In this document: piece after piece, positions 28,203-36,377 of the stretch
How the letters are laid out: each line of letters starts with the position of its first letter
Position numbering within the stretch: the first letter of the stretch is position 1
Source: MPNP01 sp965221445
Lineage (GTDB): Bacteria > Pseudomonadota > Alphaproteobacteria > Rhodobacterales > Rhodobacteraceae
Reading direction: 5' to 3'
Assembly (NCBI GenBank): GCA_965221445.1
Contig: CBDCSF010000013.1
Location: 2,666,001 to 2,730,000, forward strand
DNA: 64,000 bases
Translations under genes and position numbers: made by a program
The notes under the pieces: model-generated
Seen by the model: the letters and a program-made list of their open reading frames with translations, nothing else
Told to the model about the DNA's origin: nothing
The model's database searches: none

Positions 28203-29333
28203 TTAAGTCCTTAAAAACTCATCCATCAGATATTCAACCACCTTTTTTGAAGCATCCAGGCTTGAATGTCCTTCTGAAATAGCATCTTGAAATATTTTTC
28301 TTTGATGATCGCTAGAGCTTCCTTGTCTAGAAATATCTCTGATTCTGACAAGATAATCCACACAGGAAAGTTCAGTAGCATCAAACCATAACAAATCAAT
28401 TAACTCTTCGGTCAAGTCCTCAAATGGAACCAATTCATTTATGCCAAGGTCGATTAAATCACCGGAAACCCCATATCGTTGAGCTTTCCATCGGTTCTCA
28501 GTTATCAGTGTTCGAGGATATGGCCTCCAGGTTTGGTTAGATGCCCTCAATCTATAGAGATAGGCAATTAATGATTGGTAAGTGGCAACTAGTGCAATGG
28601 TATCCCTCAATGAACTACAAATATCCGTAATTCTCTGTTCAAGTGTTGGGAATTTTGCAGATGGTCTTATATCCCACCAAATCTTGCTCGAATCCTCAAT
28701 ACAATTAGTTGAAACGAGCGAATCAACCAGATCAGTATAACTTGAATATGAATGTAGGGTATCAGGTAATCCTGTACGTGGTAAGGAATCAAAAACGGCA
28801 AGCCTGTAAGATGAAAAGGAAGTGTCCTCACCTTCCCAAAATGGTGATGAACAGGAGAGAGCCAGTAAATGGGGAAGAAAATAAATGGCTTGGTTCATCA
28901 GATCTATGCGTAAGGCTTCATCTTCAATTTCAATATGGATATGCATTCCACAGATCAGCATTCTTCGTGCCGTAATTCCAAAATCTTGGGCAATCGCGTC
29001 ATATCTTTCCTTGGGTGTATGAGTTTGATCTTTCCAAGCTGCGAATGGATGTGTTGAAGCTGCTATTGGCGCATAGCCAAATTTCTTGCAAACTTGTGAG
29101 ATTATTGTCCGTAACTCATGAAGTTCCTTATAAGTCTCCTTCACACTGGTATGGGGTTTTGTACCGACTTCAACCTGACATTGTAGATATTCGTTTGTAA
29201 CCTGGCCCTTAATTTCTTCTTGGCAAACCTCCATAAACTTGGGGTCTGGTTGGCGTATCAGATCCTTTGTTGTGGGATCAACAATCAAGTATTCTTCTTC
29301 TACACCAAGTCTAAAGGAAGGTTTTGGTGCCAT
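28203..29333 (-). CDS. YbdK-like carboxylate-amine ligase (GCS2 family)
   Basis: A 376-residue member of the glutamate-cysteine ligase family 2. It begins FRLGVEEEYLIVDP, with the GCS2 metal-binding acidic motif, and carries GMHIHIEI and WWDIRPSAKFPTLEQRI further on. E. coli YbdK has weak gamma-glutamylcysteine ligase activity; the true substrate is unknown. It is transcribed against the importer operon, with no partner gene next to it. Confidence 0.85.
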   Translation of the reverse strand: MAPKPSFRLGVEEEYLIVDPTTKDLIRQPDPKFMEVCQEEIKGQVTNEYLQCQVEVGTKPHTSVKETYKELHELRTIISQVCKKFGYAPIAASTHPFAAWKDQTHTPKERYDAIAQDFGITARRMLICGMHIHIEIEDEALRIDLMNQAIYFLPHLLALSCSSPFWEGEDTSFSSYRLAVFDSLPRTGLPDTLHSYSSYTDLVDSLVSTNCIEDSSKIWWDIRPSAKFPTLEQRITDICSSLRDTIALVATYQSLIAYLYRLRASNQTWRPYPRTLITENRWKAQRYGVSGDLIDLGINELVPFEDLTEELIDLLWFDATELSCVDYLVRIRDISRQGSSSDHQRKIFQDAISEGHSSLDASKKVVEYLMDEFLRT

Positions 29334-29501
29334 AGGTGAGTCTCATTATTCAGGAAGGAAGAGCATTAGAACAGAGGTGAAAAATTAATTCATAAAACCT
29401 AGTATGAAAGTGTACAAAGATTACTTCTGGAATTTGGCTGGAAATTCAGATTGTCTTGGCCTTGATGAGTTCCATGAATTATCTTGGGAATTTTGATTAA
29501 C

Positions 29502-29576
29502 TGGCAGTCCCTAGGGGAATCGAACCCCTCTCTTCAGGTTGAAAACCTGATATCCTAACCGATAGACGAAGGGACC
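29502..29576 (-). tRNA. tRNA-Glu (anticodon UUC)
   Basis: A 75-base cloverleaf on the minus strand. The acceptor arm GGTCCCT pairs with AGGGACT, G73 is followed by an encoded CCA, the anticodon stem TCAGG/CCTGA encloses the loop TTTTCAA (anticodon TTC), and the T arm contains GGTTCGATTCC. It lies just downstream of recJ. Confidence 0.95.
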
Positions 29577-29635
29577 GCTATTTTTACCTATTTATAAATA
29601 AGGCATCATCCATTCAAGATATTAGCCGAAATTTT

Positions 29636-31408
29636 CTAAATAGGTGTTGCTGCATCCTCCACTAAAAAGGTCGGAATAGTCTTTCCACCCCGTACAATAC
29701 TGCTAAGGGAACCAACAACATGGACTTTCTTTTTTCGGGAACCCAACAAAAATTTGTTCAGGCGTAAAGAATCTCTATTGGGGAGAAAACCTTCAATTCG
29801 CTTGCCAACATCATCCTCAAGAACAAGTTTGTATTGTCCATTTCCAAGATTTATTCTGGACCTGATGACGTGATTGGCAAAACAATAACGGGGTTTTGGA
29901 AAATTAATGCCAAAGGGTTCAAGCTGAGAAAGCTTCTTGATTAATGATATGGACACCCCCCGGGATGCCAGTATCCCGTCTATATACACCGGGAATGATT
30001 TTTCCCAAGATTTTCTTTGAAAATATAGTTCAGTTACTACTCGATCAATAAATCTGTTGATATCCTGGGGTAATAACTCAAGCATGATTTTCATTGCATT
30101 TCCCCCTCCTACGGTAATTAACCCATCGTTTAAGCAATTAGCTACGATAATTCCAAGGTTTACCCCAGGTACAGACTGTCCAATCGCGACTACCCTGGAG
30201 TCTATGTATGTTAGCAGGATGGTGGGTCTGCTGGTTTGCTGATTAAACCTTGAAACCAATTTATCCAGAACACTCAGGGGGCAGGCCTCGTGGATGGCCC
30301 AAACCAAAGGGGAATCACTTTCTCTTTCACGGATTAGAGTATAGAATTGTTCGGAATACTCCTTACAGAGGTCATTTGATGTTTGATGCAAATCATTCAG
30401 CTGATGTACCATTTTGGAGACACTTCCCTTCGTGTTTGCAACCAGCAGGTCCAATCCCAATTGACCTTGTTGACTTATCTCGCCGGCACAAATTCTTTCT
30501 CCCAATTGAAAAGCTAACTGAGAGGATGAAATTGGTTTCCGTAGAGCAAGTGTATCCAGAAATTCCCTGAGGGCGATATTCTTTCTCTTGTGAACCCCTT
30601 CCAAACCTTTCCTCACCAATGCCCGGTTTAATTTTATCATCGGGAGGTGGTCTGAGACAGTCCCTAAAGCAACCAAGTCCAGAAAAGGATACAAATCGAC
30701 CGTTTCCCTATTGTTTTTCCTAAACAAACGATTTGTGGCAACCATCAAGAGAAAGAAAAGTCCTGAGATCCCCAGATATGCAAAATCAGGGTTCTCATCA
30801 AACCTGTTGGAATCGATCAATGCATAGACTCTGGGAAGGTTTTCTACACTGATCAGGTCGTCTATTACAATCACATCTGTACCTGTAATCCATTCTGAAT
30901 CAAACTCAATATTGGTACCACACCCCAGGCAAATGATAATGTCATGGCCTTTCGCCATAACTTCAAAATGCTTCCTGGAAGGAAAAAATCCCTCAATATC
31001 TTTCTCAAGTCCCAAATGATTAATCTCCTTGGAGTAGTGAGAAAACCATTTGATTAAATTGGCCAGGGAACAAATGGATCCCATTCTGCCATTGGTAATT
31101 ACAGCAAATTTTTCCCCGGTAATTATTCCCTTGAAAATCCTATGAGCAGCCTTATCCATGTCCAATAATAGACTTGGATCAAACATTGCATTCCTCAGTT
31201 CGGGGTTAAGAAAGGTTTCAACCTCATCAGGGTCGAGATTCATTCTGGCTAGGGATCGGGCAATAATATCATCCACATTGCACATTTGCTTCAACTGAAG
31301 AGATTTCTTGTCCTGATCAGGAGTAAGACCCAACCACAAACGGTTTGTACAGGACCTTTTTATCCCCAAAAAGGCATTGGAACTATAAATTTGAGGGTTG
31401 CCCAGCAT
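29636..31408 (-). CDS. recJ: RecJ homologue lacking its catalytic motifs
   Basis: A 590-residue protein that matches RecJ, the single-strand 5'-3' exonuclease, along its length: N-terminal lead-in with FLNPELRNAMFDPSLLLDM, the segment VALGTVSDHLPMIKLNRALV, a DHHA1-like region and the OB-like C-terminus. The active-site motifs are gone. Where RecJ has a GDYDVDGATS-type loop this has TNGRMGSICS (106-115 region); the DHH site reads VIDDLIS (181-187); and the DHHA1 GGHxMAAG reads GGGNAMKIM (434-442). The reading frame is intact. Position before tRNA-Glu and in the glpX direction fits ancestral recJ. I infer a non-catalytic protein. Confidence 0.75.
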   Translation of the reverse strand: MLGNPQIYSSNAFLGIKRSCTNRLWLGLTPDQDKKSLQLKQMCNVDDIIARSLARMNLDPDEVETFLNPELRNAMFDPSLLLDMDKAAHRIFKGIITGEKFAVITNGRMGSICSLANLIKWFSHYSKEINHLGLEKDIEGFFPSRKHFEVMAKGHDIIICLGCGTNIEFDSEWITGTDVIVIDDLISVENLPRVYALIDSNRFDENPDFAYLGISGLFFLLMVATNRLFRKNNRETVDLYPFLDLVALGTVSDHLPMIKLNRALVRKGLEGVHKRKNIALREFLDTLALRKPISSSQLAFQLGERICAGEISQQGQLGLDLLVANTKGSVSKMVHQLNDLHQTSNDLCKEYSEQFYTLIRERESDSPLVWAIHEACPLSVLDKLVSRFNQQTSRPTILLTYIDSRVVAIGQSVPGVNLGIIVANCLNDGLITVGGGNAMKIMLELLPQDINRFIDRVVTELYFQRKSWEKSFPVYIDGILASRGVSISLIKKLSQLEPFGINFPKPRYCFANHVIRSRINLGNGQYKLVLEDDVGKRIEGFLPNRDSLRLNKFLLGSRKKKVHVVGSLSSIVRGGKTIPTFLVEDAATPI

Positions 31409-31774
31409 AACCTATTGTACGTTACTACTTCGAATTAGAAACTAGGATTGCGTAAATCCTAAAATTGTTGATTTCATTCAAGATCTCAAATCCTAGTGGA
31501 TTTTAAAAGCAAAGTTTTAAAATCAACTTCAGCAGAGTCAGGAACTAAGGAGATTTTGTTTGGTTTGTTATCTTACAGATATATCCTTTATCTCAGAAAT
31601 GATTTACTGGTTTGTCCGTTTTAATAAAATGCACTTGATCATTTTTCTACCTTTTGTTTATTCAAAACGGATCCCAAATCTTGGTGAGTATGTTGTCATA
31701 TGAACGAATCTATTTTACCGACGCATATTCTAGTTGCAAAACTAGGGAGTTACTAATATTATTTTGACGAGACT
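31409..31774. other. Gap between recJ and the defence island
   Basis: 366 bases between divergent genes. It contains several inverted repeats: ACTAGGATT (31441-31449) with AATCCTAGT (31489-31497), and a perfect 10-bp hairpin GATTTTAAAA/TTTTAAAATC (31499-31524). No gene is visible. It is the left boundary of the island and must hold the promoters of recJ and of the methylase. Confidence 0.5.
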
Positions 31775-32572
31775 ATGGTTAAACCTTTCATAAAATGGGC
31801 AGGGGGGAAGAGATGGTTAACAAAGCACCCTTCATTTGAAATTCCCGAGTTTTCCGGACGATATATTGAACCATTTCTAGGTGGAGCAGCTGTATTCTTC
31901 TATTTAAAACCCAAGGAAGCCATTCTTTCTGATACTAATAAACATCTGATTGAAACCTACAGGGCGGTTAGGGATGATTGGGAAAAAGTTGAGTATGAAC
32001 TCAAAAGATTTCAAAAGTTACATTCACCAGATTTTTATTATGAGGAAAGGAAGAGAATTAGAAAAATTCCATACAGGCGAGCGGCTCAATTCTTGTATTT
32101 GAACAGAACCTGCTTTAACGGGCTATACAGAGAAAACCTCAAGGGTATCTTCAATGTACCCATTGGTGCAAAAGATCGAGTCATAAACGACGAGGAAGAT
32201 TTCAGCAAAATAAGTTCTGCTCTCAAGTTTGCCCAAATTTTCACGAGTGATTTCGAAAAAGTTGTTGACAGTTCAATTGAAGGGGATTTGATCTTTGCTG
32301 ACCCACCATACACAACTTCACACAATGCCAATGGTTTCATAAAATACAATCAACATATTTTTAGTTAGGAGGACCAGATCAGATTGCAAAAAGCACTTGC
32401 TCGTGCCGTTGTAAGAGGTGTTAAGATACTGTTAACCAACGCTGACCATAAGTGCATCCGCGAATTGTATGATGGTATTGGGAATTATCGCACCATAGAA
32501 CGGAAATCTGTGATAGCTGCCAATGCTCGAAACAGAAGGCCGACTACTGAAGCAATCTATATTATATCTTGA
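31775..32572 (+). pseudogene. Dam-type (D12 class) adenine methylase interrupted by an amber codon
   Basis: Residues 1-197 are a D12 class DNA adenine methyltransferase: FIKWAGGKRWL (motif X/I start), FLGGAAVFF, FLYLNRTCFNGLYREN and the catalytic FADPPYTTSHNANGF (DPPY at 176-179). Codon 198 is TAG (32366-32368). The same frame continues without a gap into EDQIRLQKALARAV and the rest of the expected C-terminus, ending at 32572. In the family a tryptophan fits here, so TGG to TAG is the likely change. Enzymes of this class usually methylate GATC. The protein is probably inactive unless the stop is read through or is a sequencing error. Confidence 0.88.
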
Positions 32573-32585
32573 ATTTCAAGAAATC

Positions 32586-33113
32586 ATGAAAAAATTTTGT
32601 AATTGGCTAAAAAAATGGAGAGGGCGTATTGGACGAGGGTTAATTGATGTGTGTATTACCATGCTATTTACCTTTATACCGATTTTACTGGTTGCATCCC
32701 TTCCTTGGACACATGATATAAATGGGAGCTTTGGAGATGATTTTTGGAATTCATTTGCAAGTTATTGGGAAAACGGTGAAATGGTCTTGCCCATACTTGG
32801 ATTGTGTGGATTTATTACAGTAACACTTTTTCGTTACGGAATTAGTAGGACTTGGGAAAAAATCATATTGTTGACAGTGACGGTGATAGCCTTGCTATCA
32901 GGTTTGTTTGTTAGTGAAAGCGATGGTTTTGAACTGCCATTGGCTACATTAATTATTTATTCTGGATATTTTATATATCTATTTTTAGCGGTAGTGTGTA
33001 TAGGGTTGATTGCTGTTATTGAACCCCCAAAATCAATCAGAATGAATTCAAGTGAGCCGGGGTATAAACTATTAAAAGATGCAGATGCAATTCGGGATAA
33101 AAAGAAGCTTTAA
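32586..33113 (+). CDS. Four-helix membrane protein paired with the DGQHR protein
   Basis: A 175-residue protein that I do not recognise. From the ATG at 32586 it has a basic amphipathic N-terminus (KKFCNWLKKWRGRIGR), then about four hydrophobic helices (near 22-40, 67-85, 93-110, 120-145), and a short charged cytosolic tail (LLKDADAIRDKKKL). A longer frame would begin inside the methylase gene at 32523. It ends two bases before the DGQHR gene, so the two are surely one transcript. No enzymatic motif is seen. Confidence 0.7.
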   Translation: MKKFCNWLKKWRGRIGRGLIDVCITMLFTFIPILLVASLPWTHDINGSFGDDFWNSFASYWENGEMVLPILGLCGFITVTLFRYGISRTWEKIILLTVTVIALLSGLFVSESDGFELPLATLIIYSGYFIYLFLAVVCIGLIAVIEPPKSIRMNSSEPGYKLLKDADAIRDKKKL

Positions 33114-33115
33114 AT

Positions 33116-34279
33116 ATGGATCCAGTATCAATTAAAGTATTAAAAGTTACCCAACCGATTGGCGAATTTTATATAGGCTCGATTGACAGTAAAAAACTTC
33201 TTGCTATAACCACGGCGGACGTAAGGAGGTTCCATGAAAAAAACCCAGAATCAATAGATGGAATACAACGGGAACTAACAAAATCACGTGTAAAAAAACT
33301 GAATGAATATGTAAATCTAGATTATGCTACTTTTCCTACCTCTGTCATTCTTGCCGTTGATGAACGATGTGTTGAGCTCGAAGAGCTCGAAAATGGTTTA
33401 TATAGCCTGAAAATAAAGGACTATGATGGTAACGAGAATGAAGATGATCGTCCTAAACCAATACAAGAAGCAGCATTTGTTATTGATGGTCAGCACCGCT
33501 TAGCTGGACTTGAAGGCAGGGATCCTGATAAAGAACCATTTCATGTAAACGTGTCGGTATTTGTTGGTGCTGACAAAGCTGATCAGGCAGAAATATTCGG
33601 ACGGGTAAATCTGGCTCAGACCAAAGTAAATAAATCCCTTGCTTATGATCTTTTTGATTATGCCAGGGAAAAAAGCCCAATAAAGGTAGCCCACGATGTG
33701 GTTATTGCCCTGAATAACGATAAGGATGGTCCCTTTTATCGTAGAATCAAAAGATTAGGTGTGCGTACACCTGGCGTTGAAGATGAAATGCTTGCCCAAG
33801 CAACTGTAGTGAATGGTTTGCTTAGGCACCTACCCCAAAATCAAGAAAAGGAAAGATCAAAAAGTTTATTTGGTATATCCCAAAAGCGTGAACCAAATGA
33901 ATCATGGAGACAAAGAATTTTTGTAGACTTCTACAGAGAAGATAATTTTGTTGCAATCTTCCTGAATGTCTCCAATTATTTTGATGCTGTTAGAGAAAGG
34001 TGGCCTAATGCCTGGGGCAATCCACAAGAAGGTCAAATACTGGCCAGAACAACAGGATTCAATGCCCTGAACCGGTTTATGAAGGATGTCTTTTTATTGA
34101 AGATCGGTTCTGATAAACCAAGCATTATAGAAAAGAACGATTTTGCAGATATATTTAGTCATATCCATATTAAAGAAGAAATCCTAAATAAAGATGAATA
34201 TGTTCCTGGTAGTTCTGGTCAGGGAAAGTTTTACAGACATCTACTTGAACGCTTGAATGGTATTCGGAGGCATAGCTGA
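33116..34279 (+). CDS. DGQHR-domain protein (DndB/ParB-like)
   Basis: A 387-residue protein carrying the family-defining motif IDGQHRLAGL (DGQHR at 124-128), followed by FGRVNLAQTKVNKSLAYDLF. The DGQHR family includes DndB, the regulator of DNA phosphorothioation, and related proteins in 7-deazaguanine DNA modification loci; the fold is ParB/sulfiredoxin-like. Here there are no dnd or dpd genes nearby. Instead it follows a membrane protein by two bases and converges on a restriction endonuclease. Its role is unknown; defence is an inference from context. Confidence 0.8.
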   Translation: MDPVSIKVLKVTQPIGEFYIGSIDSKKLLAITTADVRRFHEKNPESIDGIQRELTKSRVKKLNEYVNLDYATFPTSVILAVDERCVELEELENGLYSLKIKDYDGNENEDDRPKPIQEAAFVIDGQHRLAGLEGRDPDKEPFHVNVSVFVGADKADQAEIFGRVNLAQTKVNKSLAYDLFDYAREKSPIKVAHDVVIALNNDKDGPFYRRIKRLGVRTPGVEDEMLAQATVVNGLLRHLPQNQEKERSKSLFGISQKREPNESWRQRIFVDFYREDNFVAIFLNVSNYFDAVRERWPNAWGNPQEGQILARTTGFNALNRFMKDVFLLKIGSDKPSIIEKNDFADIFSHIHIKEEILNKDEYVPGSSGQGKFYRHLLERLNGIRRHS

Positions 34280-34370
34280 CTTCTATTAACAACGCGTTCC
34301 ACACAATTAATTCAACAATCAATCGGAACAATAAATACCCACTTCTGAAAAGCTCAATGTTATCCTTTAT

Positions 34371-34982
34371 TTATGGCTCGACTCCCAATAAAACCAGAGG
34401 TACGGCTGGAACACCTCTGCCTTGACGTATTACGTTGAGCAAATCCCTTTCATAGTAGGGAACACCCGATGACATTTCTGTTTCAAGAGATTTCATGGGC
34501 AGTATTTCGATGCCCACATCGATTATATCCGAGACATAAAAACTCAGATGCTTAACAAAAAGATCATGCGCAACAAATGAGTATTTTCCGAATTGAACTT
34601 CGACAGCAACACGATCTTTTACAAAATCCGTTTGATTATAAGATTGTATCGGTACATGCCCTTCATTTATGATTTTGGCTCTTTGTTCTTCTGGTGGGTA
34701 ACCATAAATACCTCTCAAAAGACGTTCATCGGCTGTTACCCAAAAGGTATTTCGTCTTTCTTTCCAATCTAGCCCTTTAAATCCGTTTTTGAATTCTTTG
34801 TTCATAGCAACAGGTGAATACAAAATTTTCCCTTTTTTCCGTTGTTCATTTGAAACCTTCGTTCTACAGTCTTCTGCATTTACATTTTCGATTACCCTTT
34901 GAACCTCCTCCCAAAGGGTTGGCCTATGGACTAACAAGTATTCTTCGCCATTAAGGTGAGAGTAACGAGCAGCAATCTGCAT
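34371..34982 (-). CDS. BglII/BstYI-type restriction endonuclease
   Basis: A 203-residue endonuclease. The segment NQTDFVKDRVAVEVQFGKY carries D119, E128 and Q130, matching the D-x8-E-x-Q catalytic pattern of BglII (D84, E93, Q95), and is followed by the family block FVKHLSFYVSDIIDVGIEIL. BglII cuts AGATCT and BstYI cuts RGATCY, so the target here probably contains GATC. The ATG overlaps the stop of the methylase upstream as TAATG, the usual close coupling in type II systems. Confidence 0.85.
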   Translation of the reverse strand: MQIAARYSHLNGEEYLLVHRPTLWEEVQRVIENVNAEDCRTKVSNEQRKKGKILYSPVAMNKEFKNGFKGLDWKERRNTFWVTADERLLRGIYGYPPEEQRAKIINEGHVPIQSYNQTDFVKDRVAVEVQFGKYSFVAHDLFVKHLSFYVSDIIDVGIEILPMKSLETEMSSGVPYYERDLLNVIRQGRGVPAVPLVLLGVEP

Positions 34983-35863
34983 TAATGCCCCCCCTTAGGT
35001 AAACTCGGATCATAAACGGGTTTCCCCATTGGTCGAGTACGAAGTGTGCCTTCACGCCATGCAGATATCCGCTTTTTAGCCATTTCAACATACTCTGGAA
35101 TATTATCACAACCATAGGCTCTACGTTTATGCTTTAAGGCAGCAATGATGGCCGAACCTACTCCCATATAAGGATCTAAAACAATATCATTTTCATTAGT
35201 CATTGACAAAACTAATCGTTCAACCAACTCAATTGGAAATTGACAGGGATGGAATGTTTTTTCTGGATGATTGCTTTTGACATTAGGGAACATCCAAACA
35301 TCGCTAGGGTTCTTCCCTTTGGGATTACCTGATAATCTGCCTTTGTTTGGTCCTTTGAAATGTCTTTTCCCAGGATATTTTGCCGGTACTCTTATAGGAT
35401 CCAGATTCCATGTATAGTCGTCAGATAATGTATACCAATTTATCGTTTCGTAACGTCCTGATAAACGTCGAGTACAGTGCAGTCCGTGACCAAAATGCCA
35501 GATGATCCTGTTACGAAGTTTAAGACCTAAGCTTCGAAATATCGAATAGGTAAGTGTATCAAGTGGTACAATTTCCCCGTTAGAAACGTAATTTCCAACC
35601 TGCCAACAAATTGATCCTTGTGGATGAAGGACTCGTACACATTCTGTAATCACTAATTTCTGTTGAATTAAATAGTCATCAAGTGGAGTGCGCGATTCGT
35701 AGTCTTTCCCTAGATTGTAAGGTGGAGAGGTAACAATTAACTTTATATAATCATCTGGTAAAGTAGTAAGGAAATCAATATTGTCTTTACAAGCAATAAT
35801 TGAATTTTCTGCCTCTGTAAGTGGTTGTATTTTTCCCGCTAACGGATTTAGTGAAATGGTCAA
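34982..35863 (-). CDS. DNA methyltransferase of the BglII-type system (N4C/N6A class)
   Basis: A 293-residue DNA methyltransferase of the beta class. The catalytic motif IV TSPPYN (45-50) comes first and the SAM-binding motif I LDPYMGVGSAIIAALKHKR comes near the C-terminus. An SPPY-type motif favours N4-cytosine methylation, as made by M.BglII. The start is TTG at 35863 with AAGGTAG upstream. It lies just inside the left end of the IS66 element's flank, 44 bases from it, and is the cognate protector of the next gene. Confidence 0.88.
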   Translation of the reverse strand: MTISLNPLAGKIQPLTEAENSIIACKDNIDFLTTLPDDYIKLIVTSPPYNLGKDYESRTPLDDYLIQQKLVITECVRVLHPQGSICWQVGNYVSNGEIVPLDTLTYSIFRSLGLKLRNRIIWHFGHGLHCTRRLSGRYETINWYTLSDDYTWNLDPIRVPAKYPGKRHFKGPNKGRLSGNPKGKNPSDVWMFPNVKSNHPEKTFHPCQFPIELVERLVLSMTNENDIVLDPYMGVGSAIIAALKHKRRAYGCDNIPEYVEMAKKRISAWREGTLRTRPMGKPVYDPSLPKGGH

Positions 35864-35906
35864 GTAAAACTACCTTTTTTTCTTAAAATCATATAAAACT
35901 ATAGAA

Positions 35907-35918
35907 GTAACTATTCAG
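35907..35918. repeat. IS66 left terminal inverted repeat
   Basis: GTAACTATTCAG, followed by CACCC. It matches the complement of 41093-41104 exactly over 12 bases and then loosely (ACCC). Confidence 0.8.
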
Positions 35919-36048
35919 CACCCCTTATTATGAAGTCGTATTTTAGGCAGGAATGCCACCCGATGCAATGGCATTATTGATACCAATGTCTCACATGGTG
36001 ATGGTCGCTTGTTACCGACTTGCGATTGGCAGGCACTTCGAAAGGGTT

Positions 36049-36261
36049 TTATCCAGACGCCTGAACGGGGATATCTACCACAAGCGTTTCGACAAGATCC
36101 TCCGGTGAGGCACGAAGCGTTCCCAGCATGCTCCAGCCTTGCTTGTGGGCTGTCGCAAGAACCGTCCTGATGATGGTACGGTTGATTGCTCCCTGCTTGC
36201 TGCGGAAACTCCCCGATATCTTCTGCTGGACCTTTTCCATGCGAACTGCCAATTCAGCCAT
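36049..36261 (-). pseudogene. IS66 transposase, C-terminal fragment
   Basis: This encodes the last 70 residues of the IS66 transposase, starting MAELAVRMEKVQQKISG and containing FRSKQGAINRTIIRTVL. The glutamate in the NNxAE motif is the third acidic residue of the DDE site and lies at its beginning. It is in frame with the N-terminal fragment at 39734-40933 if the RIT element is removed. An ATG inside the RIT left end (36357) is in frame and could produce a hybrid of 102 residues. Confidence 0.85.
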
Positions 36262-36283
36262 GTTATGCCGATTTCGGCATAAC
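36262..36283. repeat. 22-bp palindrome at the left RIT junction
   Basis: The arms GTTATGCCGA and TCGGCATAAC flank TT. It includes the first bases of the 12-bp RIT end motif, and it has no counterpart at the right junction. Confidence 0.8.
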
Positions 36284-36373
36284 ATAGCAAATGCCGACAA
36301 ATTTATTATGCCGACAAATGACTCGGGATCCCCTTCAATAGGGGCTTTGAGATTCAATTTGTCGGCATAACAC
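36281..36373. repeat. RIT left inverted repeat (93 bp)
   Basis: It matches the complement of 39644-39736 at 89 of 93 positions. It contains three copies of ATGCCGACAAAT: 36291-36302 and 36308-36319 direct, 36357-36368 inverted. These are probably recombinase binding sites. Confidence 0.9.
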
Positions 36374-36377
36374 TTTT

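Noticed and set aside
28088..28282. A 64-codon plus-strand frame after the importer terminator
   Set aside because: It begins in the terminator T-run and ends in antisense to the YbdK-like gene.
36291..36368. Repeated ATGCCGACAAAT units as a CRISPR-like array
   Set aside because: Only three 12-bp copies with mixed orientation, mirrored at the other end of the RIT element; they are recombinase end repeats.
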